Positions 9,312 to 18,829 are shown, counted from the stretch's first letter. The stretch is DNA of 64,000 nt from an uncultured Treponema sp. (GCA_946186185.1 CAMHMJ010000010.1:1-64000); one strand, 5' to 3'. The notes: generated from the letters alone by a model not told the origin. Program-made: numbers and translations.

Positions 9312-12300
9312 TTATTTAATCAAGCTATGGTATTCCTGGAGGCTCTTAACACCTCCCTCGCCTCCATTTCCGTTCTTTACGCTCTGGATACCTTTTACGG
9401 CAGCCATTGCGGCGGCAAGAGTTGTGATATATGGAACCTTGTACTTCAAGCAAGCCTTGCGGATTGTCTTTCGGTCCTCGGCGTAGTTGCGTTTTGCTTT
9501 TGGAGTATTGATTACAAGGGTTACTTCCTTGTTCATAATCATATCGATTACGTCAGGTCGGCCGCCGCCAATCTTGTTTACTACATCGCACTTGATTCCG
9601 TTTGAGTTGTAGAAGTCAGCAGTTCCCTGTGTTCCAACAAGAGTAAAACCAAGATCCTTCAGGGTCTTACCAATTGTAATAACCTGATCCTTCAGGCTTT
9701 CCTTGTTGCTCAAAGAAATAAGAACCTTCTTGTTTTCCCATGCAGCCGGTGCGTGTGGAAGAGCGTCTCCGGCAGCTTCCTGTGCCTTGTAATATGCAAG
9801 AGGGAAGTCCTGAGCAAGACCAAGAACTTCACCGGTTGAACGCATTTCTGGTCCAAGAATCGGGTCAACTCCAGGGAAGCGGGCCCATGGAAGAACGGCT
9901 TCTTTTGCTCCGTAGTAAGGAATCTTCTTGTCTTTAAGGCCAAGTGATTTCAGAGATTCACCCAGCATCATGCGGGTTGCAAGACGAGCCATCTGTGTAT
10001 CACAAACTTTTGATACGAGAGGAACTGTGCGGCTTGCACGAGGATTTGCTTCAATTACGTAAACCTTTCCGTCCTCGATTGCGTACTGCATATTCATCAA
10101 ACCGCAAACGTGGAGAGCTTCAGCAATTTTCTTTGTATATTCCTTGATTGTTTCCTGACAGTTCTGTGGAATGCTAACCGGTGGAATTACACAAGCCGAG
10201 TCACCAGAGTGGATTCCGGCAAGCTCAACGTGCTCCATGATTGCAGGAATGTAAACGTGTTCGCTGTCTGCAAGAGCATCCGATTCACATTCAAGGGCAT
10301 TCTTCAGGAAGCGGTCGATAAGAAGAGGACGATCCGGTGTTACACCTACGGCCTTGTCTACGTACTCTTTCAAAGTCTTTTCATCGTAGATAACTTCCAT
10401 TCCGCGTCCACCAAGAACGAATGAAGGACGAATCATGATTGGATAACCGATTTTGTCTGCAATTTCCTTTGCTTCATCGAAATCAACTGCCATTCCGCTT
10501 TCCGGCATTGGGATTTCAAGCTTTTCCATCATGTGGCGGAAGAGGTCGCGGTCTTCGGCGATGTCGATTGAGTCAATTGATGTACCGAGGATGTTTACGC
10601 CGTTCTCCTGAAGTTCACGGGCGATGTTAAGAGGAGTTTGTCCGCCGAACTGTACGATAACTCCGAATGGCTTCTCCTTTTCGTAAATCTGAAGAACATC
10701 TTCTGTTGTAACAGGTTCAAAGTAAAGCTTGTCAGAAGTATCATAGTCTGTAGAAACAGTCTCAGGATTACAGTTTACGATGATTGTTTCGTAGCCCATT
10801 TCCTTAAGCTGCATAGCCGCATGACAGCAGCAGTAGTCGAACTCAATACCCTGACCAATTCTGTTTGGACCACCGCCCAAAATCATGATTTTCTTCTTGT
10901 TGTCAGTTGCAACTGAAGTATCTTTTTCTGCGTTATATGTTGAGTAATAGTAGCATGCGTCTTTTACTCCGCTTACCGGAACTCTGAGCCATGCTTCTTT
11001 AATTCCAAGCTCGTTGCGGCGTGCGCGGATGTCTTTTTCAGCAACCTTAAGAATCTTGCTCAAATACTTGTCGCTGAAACCGTCTTTCTTTGCCTGAATC
11101 AAAAGCTTGTCTTCCGGAACGCGTCCAGGATTCTTGAGCATTTCTTCCTCAAGGTCAACAAGCTCCTTCATCTGCTGAAGGAAGAATTCCTTTACATAGG
11201 TAATTTCTGCAAGCTTTGAAAGCGGAACACCCTTTCGGATTGCTTCGTAAAGCTGGAAATATCTTTCTGAGCTCTGAACCTTGAGCATTTCACAAAGCTC
11301 TTCAGCCGACTTTTTATTGAAGTCTTTTGCAAAACCAAGACCGCTGCGGCCGTTTTCAAGACCACGGATAGCCTTCTGGAAGGTTTCCTTGAAGTTTTTA
11401 CCGATGGCCATAACTTCACCAACGGCTTTCATTGAAGTACCAAGCTCGTCCTTTGCACCGCGGAACTTTTCAAATGCCCAGCGGGCAAACTTAAGAACAA
11501 CGTAATCTCCATCCGGAGCGCCACCCAAAGTGTATTTTTCAAGAGTTCCGTCACGCCAGTAAGGAATTTCATCCAGTGTAAGACCGCTTGCAAGCTTTGC
11601 AGAAATCAAGGCGATTGGGAAACCGGTAGCCTTTGAAGCAAGAGCCGAAGAACGAGAAGTACGTGGGTTGATTTCGATGATTACAACGCGGCCGGTTTTT
11701 GGATTGTGTGCAAACTGAACGTTTGTTCCACCGATTACACCGATATTTTCAACAATCTTGAATGCCATTTCCTGAAGACGTTTTTCAAGATCCTTGTCGA
11801 TTGTCATAAACGGAGCGGCACAGAAAGAGTCACCAGTGTGAACACCAACTGCGTCGATATTTTCGATTGTACAGATTGCAACCATCTGGTTCTTAGAGTC
11901 GCGGACAACTTCAACTTCAAGCTCTTCCCAACCGAGGATTGACTCTTCAATCAAACACTGGTGAGTCAAAGACAAATCAAGACCGTTTGCAACGATTGTG
12001 CGGAGCTCTTCAACGTTATAACAGAAACCGCCGCCTGCACCACCCATTGTATAAGCCGGGCGAACTACGATAGGGAATCCGATTTCTTCAGCAATTTTTT
12101 CTGCACCTTCGATTGTGTGACAAATATCTGAGCGAGGAGTATCAATTCCCAGGCCCTTCATTGTTTCCTTAAAAATCTCACGGTCTTCACCGCGTTCAAT
12201 GGCGTCAAGGTTTACACCGATTACTTTTACGCCGTATTTGTCAAGAACGCCGGCCTTGTTCAATTCCATAGCCATGTTCAAACCAGTCTGACCACCAAGG

Positions 12301-12563
12301 TTTGGAAGCAAAGCATCCGGGCGCTCCTTTTCGATAATCTGAGAAAGACGCTCAACATTAAGCGGCTCGATATAAGTTGCATCTGCCATTACCGGGTCAG
12401 TCATGATAGTTGCCGGATTTGAGTTTACAAGGACAATTTTATATCCCAGCTCTCTCAAAGCCTTACAAGCCTGAGTTCCCGAATAGTCAAACTCACAAGC
12501 CTGACCAATTACAATCGGTCCCGAACCGATAATCAAAACCTTCTTTACGTCTTCTCGTTTCAT
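9312..12563 (-). CDS. carB: Carbamoyl-phosphate synthase large subunit
   Basis: Makes carbamoyl phosphate from bicarbonate, ammonia and two ATP, for pyrimidine and arginine synthesis. It is full length at 1083 residues. Two homologous ATP-grasp halves each begin with a G-rich nucleotide-binding segment (GSGPIVIGQACEFDYSGTQA near residue 12; a matching GQGIEFDYC segment near 570). The C-terminal allosteric MGS-like domain starts near residue 945. GGAG lies about 13 nt before the ATG, a rather long spacing. The small subunit carA is not adjacent, and the gene appears to be transcribed alone. Confidence 0.96.
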   Translation of the reverse strand: MKREDVKKVLIIGSGPIVIGQACEFDYSGTQACKALRELGYKIVLVNSNPATIMTDPVMADATYIEPLNVERLSQIIEKERPDALLPNLGGQTGLNMAMELNKAGVLDKYGVKVIGVNLDAIERGEDREIFKETMKGLGIDTPRSDICHTIEGAEKIAEEIGFPIVVRPAYTMGGAGGGFCYNVEELRTIVANGLDLSLTHQCLIEESILGWEELEVEVVRDSKNQMVAICTIENIDAVGVHTGDSFCAAPFMTIDKDLEKRLQEMAFKIVENIGVIGGTNVQFAHNPKTGRVVIIEINPRTSRSSALASKATGFPIALISAKLASGLTLDEIPYWRDGTLEKYTLGGAPDGDYVVLKFARWAFEKFRGAKDELGTSMKAVGEVMAIGKNFKETFQKAIRGLENGRSGLGFAKDFNKKSAEELCEMLKVQSSERYFQLYEAIRKGVPLSKLAEITYVKEFFLQQMKELVDLEEEMLKNPGRVPEDKLLIQAKKDGFSDKYLSKILKVAEKDIRARRNELGIKEAWLRVPVSGVKDACYYYSTYNAEKDTSVATDNKKKIMILGGGPNRIGQGIEFDYCCCHAAMQLKEMGYETIIVNCNPETVSTDYDTSDKLYFEPVTTEDVLQIYEKEKPFGVIVQFGGQTPLNIARELQENGVNILGTSIDSIDIAEDRDLFRHMMEKLEIPMPESGMAVDFDEAKEIADKIGYPIMIRPSFVLGGRGMEVIYDEKTLKEYVDKAVGVTPDRPLLIDRFLKNALECESDALADSEHVYIPAIMEHVELAGIHSGDSACVIPPVSIPQNCQETIKEYTKKIAEALHVCGLMNMQYAIEDGKVYVIEANPRASRTVPLVSKVCDTQMARLATRMMLGESLKSLGLKDKKIPYYGAKEAVLPWARFPGVDPILGPEMRSTGEVLGLAQDFPLAYYKAQEAAGDALPHAPAAWENKKVLISLSNKESLKDQVITIGKTLKDLGFTLVGTQGTADFYNSNGIKCDVVNKIGGGRPDVIDMIMNKEVTLVINTPKAKRNYAEDRKTIRKACLKYKVPYITTLAAAMAAVKGIQSVKNGNGGEGGVKSLQEYHSLIK

Positions 12564-12595
12564 ATATCTTTATTACTCCTATAAAAAACAATTTA

Positions 12596-12740
12596 AGGGG
12601 GAAAGCCTTCCCCTCGCTCCCAAGCAAGTCGCTCCACGAAGCGCCTCTGCAAGCAGTGCCGCTTCTCTCCGCTTTGTTGCTTGTCCGCTACCCCTTCCAG
12701 CGGGCTCAAACGCCGCCCGCAACACCCGCTAAAACTTTTC
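12596..12740 (-). repeat. GC-rich intergenic repeat, family A, copy 2
   Basis: Inverted copy of the element at 3898-3990, with the same blocks in the same order on the minus strand (GTTGCGGGC, GGGGTAGCGGACAAG, TTGGGAGCGAGGGG) and a terminal GGGGAAGGCTTTCCCC hairpin. It is about 50 bases longer in its middle. It fills most of the 330-base gap upstream of carB, so the carB promoter must lie in or beside it. No good -35/-10 pair was found here. Confidence 0.75.
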
Positions 12741-12742
12741 TA

Positions 12743-12778
12743 TAAAAAAAAGGCGAAATCCTAAAAAGAATTTCGCCT
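12743..12778 (-). terminator. Terminator of the XRE regulator gene
   Basis: AGGCGAAAT (12751-12759) pairs with ATTTCGCCT (12770-12778). The eight-base A-run at 12743-12750 is the T-tract on minus. The stretch 12785-12893 between it and the gene is AT-rich, with an ATGAAAAC/GTTTTCAT inverted repeat and nothing else recognised. Confidence 0.75.
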
Positions 12779-12893
12779 TAGAAATTACAAATAAAAATGA
12801 AAACCCAACAAATCAGCCTTGAGAATCATCATGTAGTTGAATGTTTCAGTTTTCATACTGAGATTGTATAATATCAGAAATTATATTTTTTTA

Positions 12894-13211
12894 CTAGATA
12901 GAATTTATTATTTCTTCCATGTATTTGGTAAACGCTTCTGCAATGTTTTCTTTTATAGAAAGCTTTATTTCCTTTTCTTTTTCAGGGTCAATGGTAAGCG
13001 GAAGGAATAGCCTGTAGACATCAATTTCAAGAGCATTTGTTATCTGAGACAGAGTCTTTTCACTCGGCCAGGAGCGGTTCAGTTCTATATTTTTTATCAT
13101 CGCTTCAGACAAGTCAGATTTTATGGCAAGATCAAGCTGCGTCATTTTTTTTGCTTTTCTGATCTTGCGTAAATTTTCAGACACTCTCTGTTGAATTTCT
13201 TTACTTTCCAT
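12894..13211 (-). CDS. XRE-family transcriptional regulator
   Basis: About 105 residues with a Cro/C1-type helix-turn-helix at about residues 8-63 (MTQLDLAIKSDLSEAMIKNIE) and an amphipathic acidic tail. Probably a DNA-binding repressor; its targets are unknown. It is divergent from the large lipoprotein gene at 13399 and may control it. I chose the ATG at 13211; an in-frame TTG lies at 13217. There is no ribosome site. The palindrome ACTCAATGAGT (13212-13222) touches the start codon, and a TAAACT box lies 8 nt upstream of the ATG. A second XRE gene is at 51887. Confidence 0.8.
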   Translation of the reverse strand: MESKEIQQRVSENLRKIRKAKKMTQLDLAIKSDLSEAMIKNIELNRSWPSEKTLSQITNALEIDVYRLFLPLTIDPEKEKEIKLSIKENIAEAFTKYMEEIINSI

Positions 13212-13398
13212 ACTCAATGAGTTTATGGAAAAAGAGTTTTTTATTTATATACTGATATTATCTATTTTTATATATTAGTATATTAATTGTATATTATACG
13301 TATAACATAATTATCTATAAATTGAAAAATGTGTAATATAGGTTTACAATTATGCATATATGATTTTTTCACACAACATATAAAAGGAGACAAAAAAA

Positions 13399-15636
13399 AT
13401 GAAGAAAATCAAACAACTTCTAATCGTTTCGTTTATTGCGCTTATTTCATCAGCAATATGTTTTACCGGATGTGATTCTCAACTTGCTCAACTTGAAGAA
13501 AGCAATACAGAAAAAACTGGTGAAAAAGACAGCGAAAATGAACAGCCTGCTGCAAAAACAGGTACAATCACAGGAAAAGCTCTGTATTCAAATGCAGATG
13601 ATAACTCAGGAATCATCATCTCTCTCGAAAAAACAGAAGAAAGCATTTCCGCTTCAGTTGCTTCAGCCATCTGCTCAATCAGTTATTCACGTTCACTGGA
13701 AGAATTAAACTCTCCATCCGCTATAAGTCGCTCGATTTCAGGAACCACCACCACAGCTTCAGACGGAAGTTACAAATTCGAAAATGTAGAAGCCGGAACA
13801 TACACAATTTACGCTTCTTCAAATACAAGTTCAGAAAAAGCTGTTTTCACAAATGTTTCTGTTTCAGCAGACGCCACAGCCACAGTTTCTGACCTGAAAC
13901 TTACAGCAACAGGAAACATTTCCGGCATCATTACTTTGGACGGGACAACAACCGGAAACGAAGCCTTTCTTGTTTTTGTTGCAGGAACAAGCTACATGGC
14001 AATGACTGACAGCACAGGAAAATACACGATTTCAGGAGTGCCGGCAGGAAAAGATTATCAGCTTATCGTAACAAAAGGGAAACTTACTAAAACGATTTCT
14101 TCAAGTGTAACTGTCACTGCAAGCGGAAACACAACAATTCCTGATATTAACTTTAAAGATGAAGATGTGAATGGGAAGGAAGAGAAGAACCCATTTGAAT
14201 TGAAAAGATACTTTAGAGAACCAGAATTATGTCTCACATACACTACTACTGATGGTAGAAAAACAAAAACTCTATCAGATAACATAGGTAATCCAACACA
14301 CCTCGGTAAAGGTTGCTATAAAATTTCAATTAATCTTTTATATTGTATTTCTGCATTTTCAAAAGAAATCTATCATTCAGAATCCAGTGAGGAATATACA
14401 ATCTCTGAATTGTTGAAATATGACCCGGATTTTAAGATTACATCATCTAGCGATTTGGTAAGCATTTCTGAAGACTACTCTGAAATGACAGTAAATGCTG
14501 CAACAGACAGCGAACAGTTCCTCAGTGTAATAAAGGTAAATCTGCATTTTAATCCAGAAGTTCTTGTTTTATCCGAAGGATATACATCTGAATATTATCT
14601 ACAAACAAATTCATACGAAGGAGTTGTAGAAGTTGATTACACAAACTATTTAGATTCAGGTAATTATTCAATCATAGTAAAAAATAATACGGATAAAAAT
14701 CTTGTATGCTTTAAAGGTTCTCCCTCTGAAGACTCTCTTATTGGTGGTGTACCCGCTTTTACAACATCCGGCCTTCGTAACGATACTTCACTCTTCAAGG
14801 CAAGCACCGATTTTATATTGTACCTTGTTACATACGAAGATTACATTATGAACATGAATCTAGATACGCCCTTTGGTCAGATATACTGCTACTACAATGC
14901 CGACACACCAAACTCTCGAGTTTATGAAATTTCTTCACATCTGGGAGGGGATTGTACGGTCCAAACAAACAATACAACTATATACACTGTTGAACTTCGT
15001 GAAAGAGAACTTTATGGCTCTCCAATATATTCTATTGGTTCAATGGAATTAGAAAACAAATTTCAACTAGAAACACAAACTTATACTATTTATCCTGTCT
15101 TTAGAAAATTAGACAAAAAATCAGGAGAAATTATTTCTATGTACTCTGTTTATTCTGATAACGGAAAAAATTTTGTATGGACATTTGATTTTAATAATGA
15201 CACAAGAGCACTAAGAATTGAGGCAAAACACATTATAACCGAAACTAATTTAACAATGTCTCCAACCTGTGCATATCTAGAAATCAATAATTCGAGCAAT
15301 GTAGATATTTCTCTTTACCAAGGTTATTCCACACCACTTATGACTACCTCTGGCTATAGTGTAATTAACAAAGGAAAGTACCGCCTATTTGATATACAAA
15401 TGGATAAAATATCTAGTGACACCTATACAACTTCTAGCCCAAAAGGTGGATTTAAATTTGGTAATGAAATTATTAGATTTAACATCGAACAAAATGAATT
15501 CAAAGCAGGTTATCTTTATTCATATGTTGTCCGAAATAAAACTGACTCTTCAAGTTCGAGAGATCTCGAAGGTTATTTCGTAAAAGATACAGAAGGAAAG
15601 ATACAAGCAACTCAGTATTCTATTGATGAAGATTAA
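13399..15636 (+). CDS. Large exported lipoprotein with carboxypeptidase-regulatory-like repeats
   Basis: A 745-residue protein with a signal peptide and lipobox CFTGC (Cys about residue 25), an acidic linker and two beta-sandwich repeats of the carboxypeptidase regulatory type. The repeats lie at about residues 53-175 and 178-255; each has a SDGSYKFENVEAGTY-like or STGKYTISGVPAGK-like motif. The remaining 490 residues match nothing I recognise. It probably faces the cell surface. The ribosome site AAGGAGA is clear. Codon use in the distal two thirds is distinctly AT-rich. The 180-base AT-rich divergent region with the XRE gene holds its promoter, not pinpointed. Confidence 0.75.
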   Translation: MKKIKQLLIVSFIALISSAICFTGCDSQLAQLEESNTEKTGEKDSENEQPAAKTGTITGKALYSNADDNSGIIISLEKTEESISASVASAICSISYSRSLEELNSPSAISRSISGTTTTASDGSYKFENVEAGTYTIYASSNTSSEKAVFTNVSVSADATATVSDLKLTATGNISGIITLDGTTTGNEAFLVFVAGTSYMAMTDSTGKYTISGVPAGKDYQLIVTKGKLTKTISSSVTVTASGNTTIPDINFKDEDVNGKEEKNPFELKRYFREPELCLTYTTTDGRKTKTLSDNIGNPTHLGKGCYKISINLLYCISAFSKEIYHSESSEEYTISELLKYDPDFKITSSSDLVSISEDYSEMTVNAATDSEQFLSVIKVNLHFNPEVLVLSEGYTSEYYLQTNSYEGVVEVDYTNYLDSGNYSIIVKNNTDKNLVCFKGSPSEDSLIGGVPAFTTSGLRNDTSLFKASTDFILYLVTYEDYIMNMNLDTPFGQIYCYYNADTPNSRVYEISSHLGGDCTVQTNNTTIYTVELRERELYGSPIYSIGSMELENKFQLETQTYTIYPVFRKLDKKSGEIISMYSVYSDNGKNFVWTFDFNNDTRALRIEAKHIITETNLTMSPTCAYLEINNSSNVDISLYQGYSTPLMTTSGYSVINKGKYRLFDIQMDKISSDTYTTSSPKGGFKFGNEIIRFNIEQNEFKAGYLYSYVVRNKTDSSSSRDLEGYFVKDTEGKIQATQYSIDED

Positions 15637-15647
15637 TTCCTTATAAA

Positions 15648-15693
15648 GAAAGCCGTTAAAACTTATTTAAGTAGTTTTAACGGCTTTCTTTTT
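15648..15693 (+). terminator. Terminator of the large lipoprotein gene
   Basis: A perfect 15-base stem, with arms beginning GAAAGCCG and ending CGGCTTTC (15648-15662 and 15674-15688), an 11-base loop and a T-run at 15689-15693. Confidence 0.9.
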
Positions 15694-15735
15694 CCTATAT
15701 CCCACCCATTAAAACGCTTTTCTAAAACAGAAGAA

Positions 15736-15764
15736 TTGACGGCACAACAAAATCATAGTATATT
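15736..15764 (+). promoter_or_regulatory. Promoter of the GNAT toxin-antitoxin-like pair
   Basis: TTGACG (15736-15741), a 17 nt spacer and TATATT (15759-15764). The transcript would carry AAGGAGG before the first gene. Confidence 0.7.
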
Positions 15765-15794
15765 TTACTCAGACTAGCACAAGGAGGTATAGAT

Positions 15795-15980
15795 ATGGCA
15801 ACTTCAAGTTTGAAAAAATCATTTGTAATAAGCTCAAAAAAAGAAGCAGACACATTTGTAAAAATGTTTTCCGATTCGCTTAAAAATCCTCCAAAACCGC
15901 TAAATGAAGTTGAATGTTCTACAATTTCCCGAGAGCAGATGACTAAAATTATTAATGCAAGACTCAGCAAAAAAAACTAA
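15795..15980 (+). CDS. Putative antitoxin partner of the GNAT protein
   Basis: A 61-residue Ser/Lys-rich protein with no recognised domain and no obvious ribbon-helix-helix of the DUF1778 type. The case for an antitoxin is context: it sits first in a two-gene unit, has a strong ribosome site (AAGGAGG, 7 nt) and promoter, and overlaps by 26 nt a GNAT protein of toxin-like organisation. Its central part (FVISSKKEADTFVKMF) recalls short partner proteins seen before similar acetyltransferases in Clostridia; that link is from memory. Confidence 0.6.
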   Translation: MATSSLKKSFVISSKKEADTFVKMFSDSLKNPPKPLNEVECSTISREQMTKIINARLSKKN

Positions 15981-16560
15981 CTACAAAATACAGCGAATCT
16001 CAGAACTCCTCTCTATGGAAAATGGAGAGGAATATTTTTATTCCATAGCAGAATCATTCAAATCACCAAATAAAGATGTTGAAAATTTCTTAAAAACAAA
16101 AGCTGTTCAGGCAACAAAACTTAATACTGCAACAACTTACCTTGTTTATACAGAAGTTTCTCCCATAGAAATTGATTTGATTGGATATTTCTCGCTTGCA
16201 ATGAAAATGCTCACCATTAAAAAGTCTTCTTTATCAAGCTCAAAAGAAAAAATAATCAGCAGGTTTGGTTATTATGATGATGATTCAGATTCATATAAAG
16301 TTCCTGCTGTTTTAGTTGCCCAATTTGGAAGAAATTTTAATAATGAATCTTCTTCAATTCCAGGTACCAATTTAATGGACATTGCATTAATGCAGATAAA
16401 AACAGTACTTTCATTTTTGAGTGGAAAAACCGTTTTCCTTGAATGCGAAAAAAAGAAAAAGCTTATTGATTTTTATTCGGACAAAGGCTTTATTGCCCTT
16501 GATAACGAAGTCATATCAAAAGACAGCAAGGAACTAATGCAGATGTACAGACTACTGTAA
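15955..16560 (+). CDS. GNAT-fold acetyltransferase, toxin-like
   Basis: A 201-residue protein. The N-terminal motif (NKDVENFLKTKAVQ), TYLVYTE, GYFSLAMK, a central VAQFGRN segment and the late strand-helix (FLECEKKKKLIDFYSDKGF) match the GNAT proteins found in toxin-antitoxin pairs. The acetyl-CoA loop is not the canonical R/QxxGxG/A. If it is a toxin, it would be expected to acetylate aminoacyl-tRNA like TacT or AtaT; this is inference. It overlaps the small upstream gene in another frame and has no ribosome site of its own, so translation is probably coupled. Confidence 0.65.
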   Translation: MQDSAKKTNYKIQRISELLSMENGEEYFYSIAESFKSPNKDVENFLKTKAVQATKLNTATTYLVYTEVSPIEIDLIGYFSLAMKMLTIKKSSLSSSKEKIISRFGYYDDDSDSYKVPAVLVAQFGRNFNNESSSIPGTNLMDIALMQIKTVLSFLSGKTVFLECEKKKKLIDFYSDKGFIALDNEVISKDSKELMQMYRLL

Positions 16561-16596
16561 GTTTGTGTTTAATGAATTTTAATGAGCGGATAGGCG

Positions 16597-16643
16597 AAAA
16601 AAGGCTGTCCCAATCCGAATTTTTGATAACTTCTAGAACAGCC
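16597..16643 (-). terminator. Possible terminator of cstA
   Basis: GGCTGT (16603-16608) pairs with ACAGCC (16638-16643) around a long loop, and the minus-strand T-tract comes from 16597-16602. It lies just downstream of cstA and just after the GNAT gene. Confidence 0.45.
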
Positions 16644-16657
16644 CATTTTTACAAATT

Positions 16658-18199
16658 TCACATTTCCTTCACTTCAATCGTGTCTTTCTTTCTGAATCCC
16701 ACCCACAGTGTAAATACAATCACCGCCAGAGAACAAACGGCGCCCAGAATGCAGGAAAGCTTCAGCGGCAGGGAAAAGCCGATTTTCGCGTTGAAAATAT
16801 AACAGTGGGTAATAAATGTATAGAACATCAACGGAATTAATGAAACCCACAGGAAGCGTTTTTTATCGTGCTGCATCAGCCAGACGGTGATGGCGGAAAG
16901 GGCAAAAACGGCCTGGGTCTGGTTGGTCCAGCCAAAATAGCGCCAGATTATGTGAAAATTATGGGTGTTGATTTTTGCCCACACAAGAATAAGGAAAGTA
17001 AGTGCAAAAATCGGAAGAGAAATCATAAAGCGCTTTTTATGCTTATCCTGGGGAACATGAAAGGTTTCTGCAATAATCAGTCTGAGGGAACGAAGCGCCG
17101 TGTCTCCGCTGGTAATCGGAAGCAGAATTACTCCGATAATTGCAACAAATCCGCCGACCGGTCCCAGCATATTCTTACATACAACGCCAACAACGCTGGT
17201 TGCAGAAATCTCCTGAAGCTGTTCGCCCACCATGGCAAAATAACTCCATCCTGAATCCGTCATCTGCATGGTGAGGCCGGCATTTTCTGCTCCAAAACCA
17301 ATCATCGCCATTGTACCGGCCGCCCAGACCATGGCAATAAAGCCTTCAGCAATCATCATGTTATAGAAGGTAAAGCGGCCTTCCTTTTCGCTTTCAAGGG
17401 TTCGTGTTACAAGGGTAACCTGAGTTGAATGGAATCCGGAAAGAATTCCGCAGGCAACGGTTATAAAGAACGAAGGAATGAACTTTTCGCTTGTAAAATA
17501 GCTCTTAAAATCAAAGCCATTCAGGTTCCAGTTTTCCCAGATATTTACAAGAGGAGCACTTTTTACAAAAAGCATCACGAAAATACCCACTGCTGAAAGA
17601 AGCAGAATTGCCCCGAAAACCGGATACACTCTTCCGATGATTTTATCGATTGGAAACAGCGTTGCAATCAGGTAATAGGCAAATATCACTCCGTAGATTA
17701 TCCATGTGGAAGGATTTTTTGCCGTTCCCGCAAAACCAAAAACCTGGGTTGCAGTAATGTCACCCGGTGTATAAGTGAACACAACTCCCACCAGCAGTAA
17801 TCCAAGGCACACCAAAATCGTGTAAAACTTATGAATCAGGCTGGTTGAATTCCGGCGAATAAGCTCCGGCATCTGGATTCCGCCTTCCCGCAGGGAAATC
17901 ATACCGGAAAAATAGTCGTGAACTGCACCCGCAATAATGCAGCCAACCGGAATCGTGATGAATGCAACCGGCCCAAACAAAATTCCCTGAATCGGTCCCA
18001 GAATTGGTCCCGTACCCGCAATGTTCAGCAAATTAACAAGCGCATTTTTCCACTTTGGCATTGGAACAAAGTCCACTCCGTCCTGTTTTTCATAAGCCGG
18101 AGTTTTTCTGTCATCCGGAGAGAAAATTTTCTGGCAAAAAGCGCCATAGAAAAATCCCCCCGCAACCAAAATTACAAGTCCGATCAAAAAAGTCTGCAT
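16658..18199 (-). CDS. cstA: Carbon starvation protein CstA family transporter
   Basis: A 513-residue polytopic membrane protein with about 13 hydrophobic segments. The signature NIAGTGPILGPIQGILFGP is near residue 57, and AGAVHDYFSGMISLREGG follows. The family imports pyruvate or peptides when carbon is short. It is shorter than E. coli CstA (about 700), like many anaerobe versions. The ribosome site GAGGAAA fixes the start. It lies 39 nt after a GNAT gene on the same strand and may share its promoter. No BtsSR/YpdAB-type two-component genes are present. Confidence 0.9.
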   Translation of the reverse strand: MQTFLIGLVILVAGGFFYGAFCQKIFSPDDRKTPAYEKQDGVDFVPMPKWKNALVNLLNIAGTGPILGPIQGILFGPVAFITIPVGCIIAGAVHDYFSGMISLREGGIQMPELIRRNSTSLIHKFYTILVCLGLLLVGVVFTYTPGDITATQVFGFAGTAKNPSTWIIYGVIFAYYLIATLFPIDKIIGRVYPVFGAILLLSAVGIFVMLFVKSAPLVNIWENWNLNGFDFKSYFTSEKFIPSFFITVACGILSGFHSTQVTLVTRTLESEKEGRFTFYNMMIAEGFIAMVWAAGTMAMIGFGAENAGLTMQMTDSGWSYFAMVGEQLQEISATSVVGVVCKNMLGPVGGFVAIIGVILLPITSGDTALRSLRLIIAETFHVPQDKHKKRFMISLPIFALTFLILVWAKINTHNFHIIWRYFGWTNQTQAVFALSAITVWLMQHDKKRFLWVSLIPLMFYTFITHCYIFNAKIGFSLPLKLSCILGAVCSLAVIVFTLWVGFRKKDTIEVKEM

Positions 18200-18238
18200 A
18201 TTTCTGTTTCCTCTTTTCGGTGTTCTACCACCAGCTTC

Positions 18239-18823
18239 TTATATTCTTTTTTCCATCCAAATCATGCTGTACCAGCGCTCAAACTTTTTGGCGCAGTCTG
18301 TAAATTTTCCAACCTTTTTAAATCCCATGTGCCCGTGAAAGTGCTCGCTTGAAAAATCCAGATATTCGTCTTCTTTTTCCGTTGGCACCGCAATGCAAGC
18401 ATACAGATTCCGTATTCCCTGGGCTTTGAGCTTTTCCTCCAGCACCTCGTAGAGCTTCCGTCCTAAACCCCGCCCTTTACAGTTCCGGTCAACATAAATG
18501 GAAAGCTCCACGGAATACTGGTACGCTGCCCGGGCCTTAAACACCCCGGCATAGGCGTATCCAAGAACTACACCGTCTTTTTCGGCACAGAGATACGGGT
18601 ATTTTTCCAGCGTATTTCTGATTCGTTCCCGGAACTCTGCAACTGAAGGAACATCGTACTCAAAGGTGATTGCCGTATCCCTTATGTACGGCGCATAAAT
18701 TTCCAGAAGGCGCTCTGCGTCATTTTCTGTAGCCGGACGAATTACAATGCCGCTTTCAATTCTGCCGTTCTGTGACACATCGCAAGCGACCCCGGCACTT
18801 CCGTCCATTATCTTTGAATCCAT
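18239..18823 (-). CDS. GNAT N-acetyltransferase, phosphinothricin/methionine-sulfone type
   Basis: A 194-residue cytoplasmic acetyltransferase of the Pat/MnaT group, which acetylates small amino-acid analogues. IVIRPATENDAERL opens the domain near residue 26, the acetyl-CoA loop is RNCKGRGLG, and HFHGHMGFKKVGKFTDCAKKF near the end is typical. The 25 residues before the domain are not conserved-looking. Translation from the ATG at 18823 would be leaderless: TATACT ends 6 nt before it and no ribosome site exists. The next gene is cstA. Confidence 0.85.
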   Translation of the reverse strand: MDSKIMDGSAGVACDVSQNGRIESGIVIRPATENDAERLLEIYAPYIRDTAITFEYDVPSVAEFRERIRNTLEKYPYLCAEKDGVVLGYAYAGVFKARAAYQYSVELSIYVDRNCKGRGLGRKLYEVLEEKLKAQGIRNLYACIAVPTEKEDEYLDFSSEHFHGHMGFKKVGKFTDCAKKFERWYSMIWMEKRI

Positions 18824-18829
18824 ACAAAA

